DNA of 9,938 nt, taken from positions 3,714 to 13,651 of the forward strand of contig DBCH01000053.1 of NCBI GenBank assembly GCA_002292955.1. The letters run 5' to 3'. Of this stretch, positions 1-7,496 are shown piece after piece. A model generated the notes under the pieces. It was not told the origin of the DNA. It made no database searches and saw only the letters and a program-made list of their open reading frames with translations. Source of the stretch: Microbacteriaceae bacterium UBA963 (GTDB lineage Bacteria; Actinomycetota; Actinomycetes; Actinomycetales; Microbacteriaceae). Numbering within the stretch: position 1 is the first letter of the stretch; the number at the start of each line of letters is the position of its first letter. Both the position numbers and the translations under genes were made by a program.

Positions 1-597
1 CTCACGAAAGACAACGAGATTGAAGTTAAGGGCATCAACGTCTTCGACGGCTATTGGAAGAATCCCAAAGCAACCAAGGAATCATTCGATGGCGAGTGGT
101 TCAAAACCGGCGACATCGGCACATTCGACGAAGACGGTTATCTCAAGATCACCGGACGCAAGAAGGAAATCATCGTGACCGCCTCCGGCAAGAACGTTTC
201 GCCGGCATTCCTTGAGGACCCCATCCGCTCAGATCCTCTGATTGGCCAGGTCGTCGTTGTGGGTGACGCCAAACCTTTTATTTCCGCGCTCGTGACCCTC
301 GACCCCGAGATGTTGCCCATGTGGCTGAGCAACAACAAACTCGACAGCGGCATGTCGCTAACGGATGCAGCGGCCAACCCGCAGGTCATCGCCGGCGTGC
401 AGGCGGCAGTCGATCGCGCCAACGACCGAGTTTCCCGGGCGGAGTCGATTCGGAAGTTCACCATTTTGCCGATTGAATTCACGGAGAAGTCTGGTCACCT
501 CACGCCCAAAATGAGCATCCGACGTAACGTCATCCAGGATGATTTCGCGAGCGAGATTGAAGGCATGTACGGTCACGAAAGCCTCCCCGGCGACTAA
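1..597 (+). CDS. Long-chain fatty-acid-CoA ligase (AMP-binding, FadD15-like), C-terminal part
   Basis: The reading frame is open from base 1 to a TAA stop, so the 5' end lies outside the window and only the last 198 residues are present. The enzyme would activate fatty acids to acyl-AMP and then acyl-CoA in the cytosol, feeding lipid synthesis or degradation. Visible motifs of the adenylate-forming family are WFKTGDIG (fragment residues 33-40, with the ribose-binding Asp38), the hinge GYLKITGRKKEII (46-58), and ASGKNVSP (61-68), which is typical of the FadD15/long-chain group. The usual C-terminal lysine motif reads LTPKMSIRR (167-175), so the Lys sits two residues earlier than in many long-chain ligases. 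It converges on the deformylase gene, with 45 nt between stops. The family is certain; the exact fatty-acid substrate cannot be read from this fragment. Confidence 0.9.
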   Translation, partial: LTKDNEIEVKGINVFDGYWKNPKATKESFDGEWFKTGDIGTFDEDGYLKITGRKKEIIVTASGKNVSPAFLEDPIRSDPLIGQVVVVGDAKPFISALVTLDPEMLPMWLSNNKLDSGMSLTDAAANPQVIAGVQAAVDRANDRVSRAESIRKFTILPIEFTEKSGHLTPKMSIRRNVIQDDFASEIEGMYGHESLPGD

Positions 598-642
598 AGC
601 GCGCGTCGAAGCACCGAATCCCACGTGGCGACAGGGCCGCTG

Positions 643-1134
643 CTAAAACCAGTCACTCTCTCGAATCGATCGCATGGCGTCTTTGCGGGTTTCACCGTCA
701 AGGCGGTCAATGTAGAGCATGCCGTCGAGGTGATCACACTCGTGCTGAAGCGCTTGCGCCATGAGACCCCCACCCGAGACCTCGACAACGTTTCCCTCGA
801 GGTCTGTTCCCCGCACAGTGGCGTGCTCATACCTGCGGGTGGGAAACCACAGTCCGGGAACCGACAGGCATCCCTCCTCAACCTCGCGTAACTCCCCGGA
901 GGTAGCCACGAGTTCGGGATTGAGCACGTAGCCCGTGTCGCCGTCAACGTTGTAGCTGAACGCGCGCAGTCCCACACCAATCTGAGTCGCGGCAACGCCG
1001 GCTCTCCCGGGGAGGGCCACCGTGTCCAGGAGATCGCGAACGAGCGCGCGAACGCCGTCATCAATCTGGCCGATTCGCTCCGTGCGAGTCTTGAGAACCG
1101 GGTCGCCGAATATCCGGATTACCCGTTCAGCCAT
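643..1134 (-). CDS. def: Peptide deformylase
   Basis: A 163-residue protein, normal length for the family. It removes the formyl group from the initiator methionine of nascent proteins at the ribosome, using a bound metal ion. All three family motifs are visible. Motif I is RAGVAATQ (44-51, oxyanion Gln51), with Arg in place of the usual first Gly. Motif II is EGCLS (87-91, metal ligand Cys89). Motif III is QHECDHLDG (130-138, ligands His131 and His135, catalytic Glu132). The ATG start is preceded by AGAGG at good spacing, and this site overlaps the stop codon of the upstream ATPase gene. The genes are only 12 nt apart, so translation is probably coupled. No fmt gene is nearby, so the pairing with formyltransferase common elsewhere is not seen here. 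Confidence 0.96.
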   Translation of the reverse strand: MAERVIRIFGDPVLKTRTERIGQIDDGVRALVRDLLDTVALPGRAGVAATQIGVGLRAFSYNVDGDTGYVLNPELVATSGELREVEEGCLSVPGLWFPTRRYEHATVRGTDLEGNVVEVSGGGLMAQALQHECDHLDGMLYIDRLDGETRKDAMRSIRESDWF

Positions 1135-1146
1135 CGTGGTGAGCCT

Positions 1147-2475
1147 CTACTCGAGTCCGTCCATAACCAGGGCAGCAAGCTCACGGGCGGCAGCGCGCGT
1201 GTGAGGCTTCAGACGATCCCACTCAACAACTGAGCCGGCGGCAAGCAGGGGGTCATAGGGCATGCGCACAATTTCGCGAACCCGTGACTTGAAATGGTTC
1301 TCAATCTCCTTGAGGTTCACCAGGTTCGTTCCCTGAGTCGCCGTATTGATCAACACCACAGACTGTCGAACGAGGTCTGCGTAGCCGTTTGACTCCAGCC
1401 AGGTAAGCGTTTCGGCGGCAAGACGGGCTTCGTCAAAGGATCCACCCGAGACAATGACGAGTCCGTTTGCGCGTTCCAGGGTGGCCTTCATGACGGAGTG
1501 CACAATACCCGTTCCGCAGTCGGTGAGAACCACCGTGTAATACTTGGAGACGATGTCGGCCACCACGTTGTAGTCATTCTCATCGAATGCCTCCGAGAGA
1601 AGCGGGTCGGTGTCGGACGCAAGGACGTCGAGCCGGTTGCGGTCGCGCGAAATGTAGTCGGAGAAGGCAGTGAACGACTGGATGCTCGACGCCTGAGAGA
1701 CGACGTCGCGAACGGTTTTATCGGTTGACTTAGGAAAACGCTCGGCTAGGGTTCCGCGATCGGGGTTCGCGTCAATCGCAATAACCCGGTCCTCACGAAC
1801 CCGCGCGAGTGCCATACCCAACAGTGCCGTGGTTGTTGTCTTACCCACTCCCCCCTTCCGGGTGAGCACGGGAACGTATCGCGACCCGCCCTGGAAACGC
1901 CGACTTATGGCCGCGTCAATGGCTTTGCGGTGCAAAACGGCCGGGGAGTCGCCGCGATTCACAAGCCCCAGGGTGGACCAATAAATTGCATTGTTGGGGA
2001 AGCCTTCGGGGCGAACAACTTCGCGCGTCACTTCAAGAACGCGATCAGGTGTGAGCATAGCTACGGGCTCGGGCACCGAAGACAAGACACCGCGCTTGCG
2101 ACCACGACGGGTGGGGATCTCATTCAGCTCGTATTCACCCTGACCGGCACTCTCGACCGACTCGGCCTCCACTGTAACGACTACTTCACCGGTCGATAGC
2201 GGAATTTCGATTTCGGTGGTGTGCAGAGCTTTAAGTTCCGCGATGGTGGTGGGGACCGGTCCGGAGCCCATGTCGAGACCGGTCTCAATGCTGTCGCCGA
2301 TGGGCGACTGAGACTCAACAGCGGGTGGGCGAGTAGCGCGCGTCGAGCGACGCGTGGGAGCCTCGGGAGCGCTCGCCTTCGCCGGTGAGGGTCTCTTCGT
2401 CGCGGCTGTTCGCTTTGTCGGCGTCTTGGCCGCGGGCGTCTTGGCTGCCCGACTAACCGGCTTCTTTTCCGTCAC
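1147..2475 (-). CDS. MinD/ParA-like ATPase with basic, Ala/Lys/Pro-rich N-terminus
   Basis: A 442-residue P-loop ATPase of the MinD/ParA (SIMIBI) class. The deviant Walker A motif is KGGVGKTT (207-214, signature Lys207 and P-loop Lys212), the A' segment is IDANPDRG (234-241) and the Walker B-like segment is VVLTDCGTG (315-323). The first ~55 residues carry repeated KTP/KRP/AK units, as in histone H1-like tails, and a middle region (about 60-200) resembles nothing I can name. The DCGTG version of the B motif recalls large actinobacterial ATPases such as those linked to type VII secretion loci, but no ESX gene is in the window. It lies 31 nt after pyc and 12 nt before def. The start is GTG, supported by AGAGGA eight nucleotides upstream. 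Membrane or nucleoid positioning is a family-based guess; the cargo is unknown. Confidence 0.85.
   Translation of the reverse strand: MTEKKPVSRAAKTPAAKTPTKRTAATKRPSPAKASAPEAPTRRSTRATRPPAVESQSPIGDSIETGLDMGSGPVPTTIAELKALHTTEIEIPLSTGEVVVTVEAESVESAGQGEYELNEIPTRRGRKRGVLSSVPEPVAMLTPDRVLEVTREVVRPEGFPNNAIYWSTLGLVNRGDSPAVLHRKAIDAAISRRFQGGSRYVPVLTRKGGVGKTTTTALLGMALARVREDRVIAIDANPDRGTLAERFPKSTDKTVRDVVSQASSIQSFTAFSDYISRDRNRLDVLASDTDPLLSEAFDENDYNVVADIVSKYYTVVLTDCGTGIVHSVMKATLERANGLVIVSGGSFDEARLAAETLTWLESNGYADLVRQSVVLINTATQGTNLVNLKEIENHFKSRVREIVRMPYDPLLAAGSVVEWDRLKPHTRAAARELAALVMDGLE
2420..2449 (-). repeat. Two tandem 15-bp units encoding AKTPA-AKTPT
   Basis: Two adjacent 15-bp copies (2420-2434 and 2435-2449) match at 13 of 15 positions and lie in frame inside the basic N-terminus of the MinD/ParA-like gene, giving the repeated AKTP peptide. 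They suggest that the tail grew by in-frame duplication and may vary in length between strains. Confidence 0.7.
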
Positions 2476-2506
2476 GATATTGATCCTCTAATGCTTGGCG
2501 TAAGTT

Positions 2507-5500
2507 CTACTCTACCAAAGTGGCCGGAGAAGTCTGGGCATCGGGCGAGAGGACGGCAATCAAATCCCCTCCCTCGACCTGCTGGGTGTCGGTGAAGACG
2601 ACGCGCTCCACAACACCGGCGTGGGGCGCGGTGATGGCGGCCTCCATCTTCATGGCCTCGATGGTGGCAATTGCCTCGCCGGCCAGAACAGAGGTTCCGG
2701 GCGAAACGCGCATCGACACGACGCCCGCAAAGGGAGCCGCGACGTGTTGAGGATTACCCGTGTCGGCCCGCTCAACATTTCGCGATTCCACGGCGATTGA
2801 CTTATCGCGAACGGCCATCGGGCGCAATTGACCGTTCAGGACGGCCATGACGGTGCGCATCCCCTTCTCATCCGGCGCACCAATAGCTTCAAGGCCCACG
2901 AAGAGACGAATTCCCTGTCCAATGTCGACGATGTGCTCAACACCACGTTCGAGCCCGTAGAGGAAGTCGATAGTATCCAACACCGAAACGTCGCCAAACT
3001 GCTCCCGTTGGGATTCGAAAAGGGCGGTCGGTTGCGCAAAGAGTAGCTCGTTCAGTGCGCGTCTCCGCTCGACTGCTGTGCCGTTGAGAGCCGCCTCCGA
3101 GGCGGCATCTATCGGGGTTATCGAAATACTCGGACTGCGCCCGGCGAGAACTTTCGTGCGGAACGGTTCGGGCCAGCCGAACGGCAAATCGCCGAGCTCC
3201 CCCGCCATAAATCCCACGACCGAGTCCGGGATGTCGTACTTCTCGGGATTAGCCTCAAAGTCATCGGGGTCGGCATTCACGGCAGCAAGGTGCAGGGCCA
3301 AGTCACCCACGACCTTGGAGCTGGGTGTCACCTTGGGGATGCGACCGAGTATGCGGTCGGCGGCTGCATACATGTCTTCGATGCGTTCGAAGTCGTTGGC
3401 GAGGCCGAGCGCAATCGCCTGCTGGCGGAGGTTCGACAATTGCCCGCCCGGAATCTCATGATGATAAACCCGTCCCGTGGGGGCGGGTAGCCCCGATTCG
3501 AAGGGAAGGTAGACCCTCCGAACCGCTTCCCAATAGGGTTCGAGGTCGGAGACCGCGGCGAGGTCGAGTCCCGTATCACGGGGAGTATCTGCCAGCGCGG
3601 CCACGAGTGCCGACATTGACGGTTGACTTGTCGTGCCCGACATGGGCGCACTGGCCACGTCGACGGCATCCGCACCGGCGTCTGCGACGGCGAGCAGGGT
3701 GGCCAGCTGCCCACCGGCCGTGTCGTGGGTGTGAACGTGCACCGGCAGGTCGAAGCGCTCGCGAAGGGCGCGCACCAGCGTGGCACCGGCAGATGGACGA
3801 AGGAGCCCCGCCATGTCTTTGATGGCGAGGACGTGTGCGCCCGATGCAACAATCTTCTCTGCCAACCCCAGGTAGTAGTCGAGGGTGTACTGCTTCTCGG
3901 CAGGGTTGAGCAGGTTTCCGGTGTAGCAGAGGGCGACCTCGGCAAGGGCCTGATTTGTCTCGAGTACGGCGTCGATTGCAGGGCGCATCTGTTCGACGTC
4001 GTTGAGGGCGTCAAAAATTCGGAAGATGTCCACGCCGGTTGAGGTGGCCTCTGCCACGAAAGCGTTGGTCACTTCAACGGGGTACGGGGTGTACCCCACC
4101 GTGTTTCTTCCGCGTAAGAGCATCTGAATGGCCACGTTGGGCATCGCCTCTCGCAGGGCGGCCAGTCGCTCCCACGGATCTTCCGACAAAAACCGAAGCG
4201 CAACGTCGTAGGTGGCGCCGCCCCAGGCCTCCACCGACAAAAGTCCGGGCGTCATGCGGGCTACGTAGGGCGCCACGGCAACGAGATCCTTGGTGCGCAC
4301 CCGAGTGGCCAGCAGCGACTGATGCGCATCGCGGAACGTCGTCTCGGTAACCGCGAGGGCCTCCTGCGCGCGGAGATTGCGCGCAAACTCGGCAGGCCCC
4401 TGCTGAAGAAGTCTCTGCCGGCTACCCGCCGGCGCCGGAGTCTCCAGCGAGAACTGCGGCAGTTTGTCGGGTGGATGGGGCGCGGCGCCACGTGGACCAT
4501 TCGGCTGATTAACCGTCACATCGGCCAGCCACGCCAAGATTTTGGTTCCCCGGTCTCGAGACTCGTGGGGGCGAACAAGTTCTGGGCGTTCGTCGATAAA
4601 GGAGGTGCTCACGTCGCCCACGGCAAAATCCGGATCCGCCAGTACCGCTGCCAAGAAGGGAATGTTCGTCGATACACCTCGGATTCGAAACTCGGCTAGC
4701 GCGCGACGTGCTCGGGCAAGGGCCGCAGGAAAATCCCGGCCGCGCGCGGTGAGTTTTGCCAGCATCGAGTCGAAGTAGGGGCTGACCTGCGCACCGGCAT
4801 AGATGGTTCCGCCGTCGAGGCGAATGCCCGCACCGCCCGGGGAACGATAGGTCGTGATTTTTCCCGTGTCGGGTCGAAATCCTTCGGCCGGATCCTCGGT
4901 GGTAATGCGACACTGCAGGGCGGCTCCGCGTAAAGAGATCTGACCTTGAGTCAAACCGAGGTCGGCGAGACTTTCCCCGGAGGCGAGGCGCATTTGAGCC
5001 TGAACCAGATCAACGTCGGTGACCTCTTCGGTCACGGTGTGCTCCACCTGGATGCGGGGATTCATTTCGATAAAGACGTGCTGTCCCGCTCGAGCTCCGG
5101 CCGTCTCAACAAGAAATTCCACGGTGCCCGCATTGCGGTACCCGATAGAACGTGCGAACGCAATGGCATCGCGGTGCAGCGCTTCACGCAACTCATCTGA
5201 CAGGTTGGGGGCGGGAGCAATTTCCACCACCTTCTGGTGGCGACGCTGAATCGAGCAATCCCGTTCAAAGAGATGCACCGTCTCTCCGGACGAATCGGCG
5301 AGGATTTGCACCTCGATGTGACGCGGCCTCGCTACCGCCTGCTCGACAAACATTCGTCCGTCGCCAAAGGCGCTGACCGCTTCGCGCATGGCGGCCTCCA
5401 GGGCCGCGGGGAGGTCGTCGCGCAACTCCACGCGTCTCATGCCGCGACCGCCGCCGCCTGCGACCGCTTTCGCAAAGACGGGAAACCCGATCCGGTCTGC

Positions 5501-5941
5501 CTCGGAAATGAGATATGCCATGTCGTCGCTGGCATCGGAAGAACTGAGCACGGGCACGCCGGCAGCGATGGCGTTTTGCTTTGCCGTGACCTTGTTTCCG
5601 GCCATCTCGAGCACGGACGCCGGTGGCCCAATGAAGGTGATGCCGTTCGCAGCGGCGGCCTCGGCAAGTTCGGGGTTTTCCGAAAGGAATCCGTACCCAG
5701 GGTAAATGGCGTCTGCGCCGGCGAGCTTTGCCACGCGAATGATTTCGGCTACGTCAAGATAGGCCCGAACGGGGTGGCCTTCTTCGCCAATTTGGTAGGC
5801 CTCGTCAGCCTTTTGGCGATGCATCGAACCGCGATCTTCCCAGGGGAAAACCGCGACGGTCTTTGCCCCAAGCTCAAACGCTGCGCGAAACGCCCGAATG
5901 GCAATTTCGCCTCTGTTGGCCACCAAGATCTTCTTAAACAC
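2507..5941 (-). CDS. pyc: Pyruvate carboxylase
   Basis: A 1144-residue single-chain pyruvate carboxylase, close to the usual size. It uses ATP, bicarbonate and biotin to turn pyruvate into oxaloacetate, refilling the TCA cycle. The biotin carboxylase domain (about 1-450) has the start KKILVANRGEIA, the ATP-grasp glycine loop GGGGRGM (162-168) and the catalytic segment EMNPRIQVEH (292-301). The carboxyltransferase domain (about 530-830) has FRDAHQSL (536-543), AIKDMAGL with the Lys708 expected to be carbamylated, and metal ligands in VHVHTHD (734-740). The C-terminal biotin carrier has AMKM with biotinyl Lys1098, followed by a tail of about 46 residues. I chose the GTG at 5939-5941 because GGAAAGG precedes it by 7 nt and the protein then begins MFKKILVANRGEI; an in-frame GTG seven codons upstream lacks this. 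No key residue is missing. It is first in a probable operon with the ATPase and def. Confidence 0.97.
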   Translation of the reverse strand: MFKKILVANRGEIAIRAFRAAFELGAKTVAVFPWEDRGSMHRQKADEAYQIGEEGHPVRAYLDVAEIIRVAKLAGADAIYPGYGFLSENPELAEAAAANGITFIGPPASVLEMAGNKVTAKQNAIAAGVPVLSSSDASDDMAYLISEADRIGFPVFAKAVAGGGGRGMRRVELRDDLPAALEAAMREAVSAFGDGRMFVEQAVARPRHIEVQILADSSGETVHLFERDCSIQRRHQKVVEIAPAPNLSDELREALHRDAIAFARSIGYRNAGTVEFLVETAGARAGQHVFIEMNPRIQVEHTVTEEVTDVDLVQAQMRLASGESLADLGLTQGQISLRGAALQCRITTEDPAEGFRPDTGKITTYRSPGGAGIRLDGGTIYAGAQVSPYFDSMLAKLTARGRDFPAALARARRALAEFRIRGVSTNIPFLAAVLADPDFAVGDVSTSFIDERPELVRPHESRDRGTKILAWLADVTVNQPNGPRGAAPHPPDKLPQFSLETPAPAGSRQRLLQQGPAEFARNLRAQEALAVTETTFRDAHQSLLATRVRTKDLVAVAPYVARMTPGLLSVEAWGGATYDVALRFLSEDPWERLAALREAMPNVAIQMLLRGRNTVGYTPYPVEVTNAFVAEATSTGVDIFRIFDALNDVEQMRPAIDAVLETNQALAEVALCYTGNLLNPAEKQYTLDYYLGLAEKIVASGAHVLAIKDMAGLLRPSAGATLVRALRERFDLPVHVHTHDTAGGQLATLLAVADAGADAVDVASAPMSGTTSQPSMSALVAALADTPRDTGLDLAAVSDLEPYWEAVRRVYLPFESGLPAPTGRVYHHEIPGGQLSNLRQQAIALGLANDFERIEDMYAAADRILGRIPKVTPSSKVVGDLALHLAAVNADPDDFEANPEKYDIPDSVVGFMAGELGDLPFGWPEPFRTKVLAGRSPSISITPIDAASEAALNGTAVERRRALNELLFAQPTALFESQREQFGDVSVLDTIDFLYGLERGVEHIVDIGQGIRLFVGLEAIGAPDEKGMRTVMAVLNGQLRPMAVRDKSIAVESRNVERADTGNPQHVAAPFAGVVSMRVSPGTSVLAGEAIATIEAMKMEAAITAPHAGVVERVVFTDTQQVEGGDLIAVLSPDAQTSPATLVE

Positions 5942-6033
5942 CGAACAGCCTTTCCGTCGCACCCCTTCGACGAGTTATGTTCACGCCCACCTCATTTAGG
6001 TAGTCCCATGCTAGTGAAGGTAACTTAGGTTTT
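5942..6033. promoter_or_regulatory. Divergent promoter region between pyc and the ParA gene
   Basis: The 92-nt spacer must hold the start signals for pyc (leftward) and the ParA gene (rightward). I see no convincing -35/-10 pair on either strand. Three AGGT tetramers on the plus strand (at 5998, 6018 and 6027) lie just upstream of the ParA start. TAACTT at 6021-6026 would place transcription start at about the GTG at 6034, giving a leaderless message, but this is weak. Confidence 0.35.
5949..5955 (-). promoter_or_regulatory. Ribosome binding site of pyc (sets the GTG start)
   Basis: On the minus strand this reads GGAAAGG, 7 nt before the GTG at 5939-5941. It falls inside the longer reading frame that begins at 5962, so it argues against that earlier start. 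Confidence 0.6.
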
Positions 6034-6816
6034 GTGCATGTGTTGAGTCTGAGCTCCCTGAAGGGCGGCGTGGGTAAGACCACGGTCACGCTTGGGCTAG
6101 CCTCATCTGCTTTTTCCCGCGGAATCCGTACGCTCGTTGTTGACTTTGATCCGCAATCAGACGTGTCAACCGGTCTCGGCGTGCAAAACCGCAATCGCCT
6201 CACTGTCGCCGACGTGATCGCAACGCCCAAAATTAAAGTGATCCGCCAGGCCGTTGCCCCGACAGCCTGGTCCACACCGGGGCGCATCGCGGTCGATGTC
6301 ATGATTGGCTCGCCCTCGGCCGTGAACTTTGACGGGCCCCACCCCACGTCGCGAGAAATCTGGCGACTGGAAGAGGCGCTAGCTCTCATCGAGACCGAGT
6401 ACGACCTCGTCCTTATTGACTGTGCCCCCAACCTCAACGCCCTCACCCGCATGGCATGGGCCGCCAGCGACCGAGTGGGCGTCGTCTCTGAGCCGGGACT
6501 GTTCTCGGTAGCCGCAGCCGATCGTGCTCTGCGGGCCATAGAGGACGTGCGCCGCGGACTAAGCCCACGCCTGCAACCACTCGGGCTCATTGTCAATCGC
6601 GTTCGGAATGCCTCGGTGGAACATCAGTTCCGGGTTCAGGAACTGCGTGAGATGTTTGGCCCCCTCGTGCTGAGCCCACTCCTTCCCGAACGCACGTCAC
6701 TTCAGCAGGCGCAGGGCGCTGCTCAGCCCGTGCATGCGTGGCCCGGGGAGGCCGCGGCCGAAATGGCGCAGAACTTCGACCTGCTTCTCGAACGCGTGAT
6801 GCGCAACGTCAGATAG
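6034..6816 (+). CDS. ParA/Soj-family ATPase, orphan
   Basis: A 260-residue cytosolic Soj-type ParA ATPase. The deviant Walker A box is KGGVGKTT (10-17, signature Lys10 and Lys15), the A' motif is VVDFDPQ (35-41) and Walker B is LVLIDCAPN (125-133). Such proteins bind ATP as dimers, coat DNA non-specifically, and position chromosome regions or other cargo. No ParB gene or parS-like site is seen next to it, so it is better read as an orphan ParA than as the chromosomal parAB pair, although parB could lie elsewhere. The start is GTG: 6034 gives MHVLSLSSLKGGVGK, while an in-frame GTG at 6040 has better spacing to AGGT, so the first two residues are uncertain. It reads away from pyc and converges on the ResR-like gene, with 30 nt between stops. 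Confidence 0.88.
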   Translation: MHVLSLSSLKGGVGKTTVTLGLASSAFSRGIRTLVVDFDPQSDVSTGLGVQNRNRLTVADVIATPKIKVIRQAVAPTAWSTPGRIAVDVMIGSPSAVNFDGPHPTSREIWRLEEALALIETEYDLVLIDCAPNLNALTRMAWAASDRVGVVSEPGLFSVAAADRALRAIEDVRRGLSPRLQPLGLIVNRVRNASVEHQFRVQELREMFGPLVLSPLLPERTSLQQAQGAAQPVHAWPGEAAAEMAQNFDLLLERVMRNVR

Positions 6817-6846
6817 CACCCCCGCAACCGGTGGGCGCTCGTTCGC

Positions 6847-7389
6847 CTATCCGATTTTGCGGATGCGGCGCAGGGTCACTTCGTCGTTGGGGTCAATCTG
6901 CTCGGTGCTCATCTCGATGAGGCTCGACTCGACCTCGCGAACAACCTTGCCAACCGCGATACCGAACACGCCTTGACCCCGCGAGAGCAGGTCAATGACT
7001 TCGTCGTTTGACGTGCAGAGGTAGACCGACGAACCGTCACTCATCAGAGTGATCTGAGCGAGATCGTAAACGCCCTCCGCCTGCAACTGTTCGATGGCCA
7101 CGCGAACCTGCTGCAGCGTCACGCCGGCATCGAGAAGTCGCTTGACCAGTTTGAGCTTGAGGATGTCGCGAAATCCATACAGCCGCTGCGACCCCGAGCC
7201 GGAGGCGTCGCGGACAGTGGGAACAACAAGACTGGTGCGGGCCCAGTAGTCGAGCTGACGGTAAGAAATGCCAGCAGCGCGAGCGGCGATGGCTCCGCGG
7301 TAGCCCACCGAGTCGTCGTGCTGCGGGAGGCCGTCGGTAAAGAGCAAACCCGTGTCGAGCGTTTCGCGCTCCGGGGTGATTTCCGCCAT
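6847..7389 (-). CDS. MerR-family transcriptional regulator, ResR (Rv1830)-like
   Basis: A 180-residue cytosolic DNA-binding protein. Residues 29-50 (GYRGAIAARAAGISYRQLDY) are the MerR helix-turn-helix, followed by a wing with SQRLYGFRDI (67-76) and a helix KLVKRLLDAGVTLQQVRVAI (80-99). The C-terminal half has no cysteine or histidine cluster of the metal-sensing MerR type. Size, motif style and position after garA- and ftsR-like genes match mycobacterial Rv1830, described as a regulator of growth and division timing; that link is from context and memory, not alignment. I chose the ATG at 7387-7389 because AGGAG lies six nucleotides upstream; the frame stays open 41 codons further upstream, but that stretch runs through dyads and lacks family similarity. 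The upstream spacer holds possible operators. Confidence 0.85.
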   Translation of the reverse strand: MAEITPERETLDTGLLFTDGLPQHDDSVGYRGAIAARAAGISYRQLDYWARTSLVVPTVRDASGSGSQRLYGFRDILKLKLVKRLLDAGVTLQQVRVAIEQLQAEGVYDLAQITLMSDGSSVYLCTSNDEVIDLLSRGQGVFGIAVGKVVREVESSLIEMSTEQIDPNDEVTLRRIRKIG

Positions 7390-7395
7390 AGCCTT

Positions 7396-7400
7396 CTCCT
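7396..7400 (-). promoter_or_regulatory. Ribosome binding site of the ResR-like gene (sets the start)
   Basis: On the minus strand this is AGGAG with a 6-nt spacer to ATG at 7387-7389, part of a purine-rich run. It supports the 180-residue start over the in-frame upstream start at 7512. Confidence 0.7.
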
Positions 7401-7418
7401 CTGTGCCCAAACCTTGAC

Positions 7419-7437
7419 CTTCAACTTGTCGTTGAAG
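7419..7437. promoter_or_regulatory. Perfect inverted repeat (7-5-7) in the ResR-like gene leader
   Basis: The plus strand reads CTTCAACTTGTCGTTGAAG: perfect 7-bp arms around a 5-nt centre, about 30 nt before the start codon. It could be a dimer-binding operator, possibly for self-control by the MerR protein, or a hairpin at the 5' end of its message. MerR-family operators are usually such dyads. Its role is inferred. Confidence 0.5.
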
Positions 7438-7444
7438 CTTTATT

Positions 7445-7459
7445 AATCTACTCAGTAGA
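7445..7459 (-). promoter_or_regulatory. Possible -10 element (TAGATT) overlapped by a 13-bp palindrome
   Basis: On the minus strand TAGATT (7450-7445) keeps the key T, A and final T of a -10 box. It overlaps the perfect odd-length palindrome TCTACTCAGTAGA (7447-7459), which is centred 25 bp from the neighbouring dyad. No clear -35 box is seen 17 bp upstream. A protein bound here would cover the promoter; the layout suggests a repressor or activator site. Confidence 0.35.
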
Positions 7460-7467
7460 CAACCGCG

Positions 7468-7496
7468 CGAGTGTATTTGCGCACATCGTGCACTCG
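7468..7496. other. Stem-loop with arms CGAGTG / CACTCG
   Basis: A perfect 6-bp arm pair (7468-7473 and 7491-7496) encloses a 17-nt loop holding a second small stem, GCAC-ATC-GTGC, that shares one base with the outer arm. It abuts the next stem-loop directly. No T-run follows on either strand, so a classical intrinsic terminator is unlikely. Confidence 0.4.

Noticed and set aside
598..642. A terminator between the converging acyl-CoA ligase and def genes
   Set aside because: I found no stem longer than about four pairs and no T-run.
3328..4014. A 228-codon minus-strand open frame within pyc in another frame
   Set aside because: It overlaps the conserved carboxyltransferase domain in a different frame and has a skewed Arg/Ser/Pro-rich composition typical of frame shadows.
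5237..6028. A 263-codon plus-strand open frame opposite the 5' end of pyc
   Set aside because: It lies wholly antisense to the conserved biotin carboxylase domain, resembles no family, and is explained by GC-rich codon use.
5934..6596. A 220-codon minus-strand open frame opposite the orphan ParA
   Set aside because: It is antisense to Walker A and B motifs and has no family likeness.
6816..6838. A terminator hairpin between the converging ParA and ResR-like genes (GCACCC / GGGCGC)
   Set aside because: One mismatch in six pairs, a long loop and no T-run make it too weak to call.
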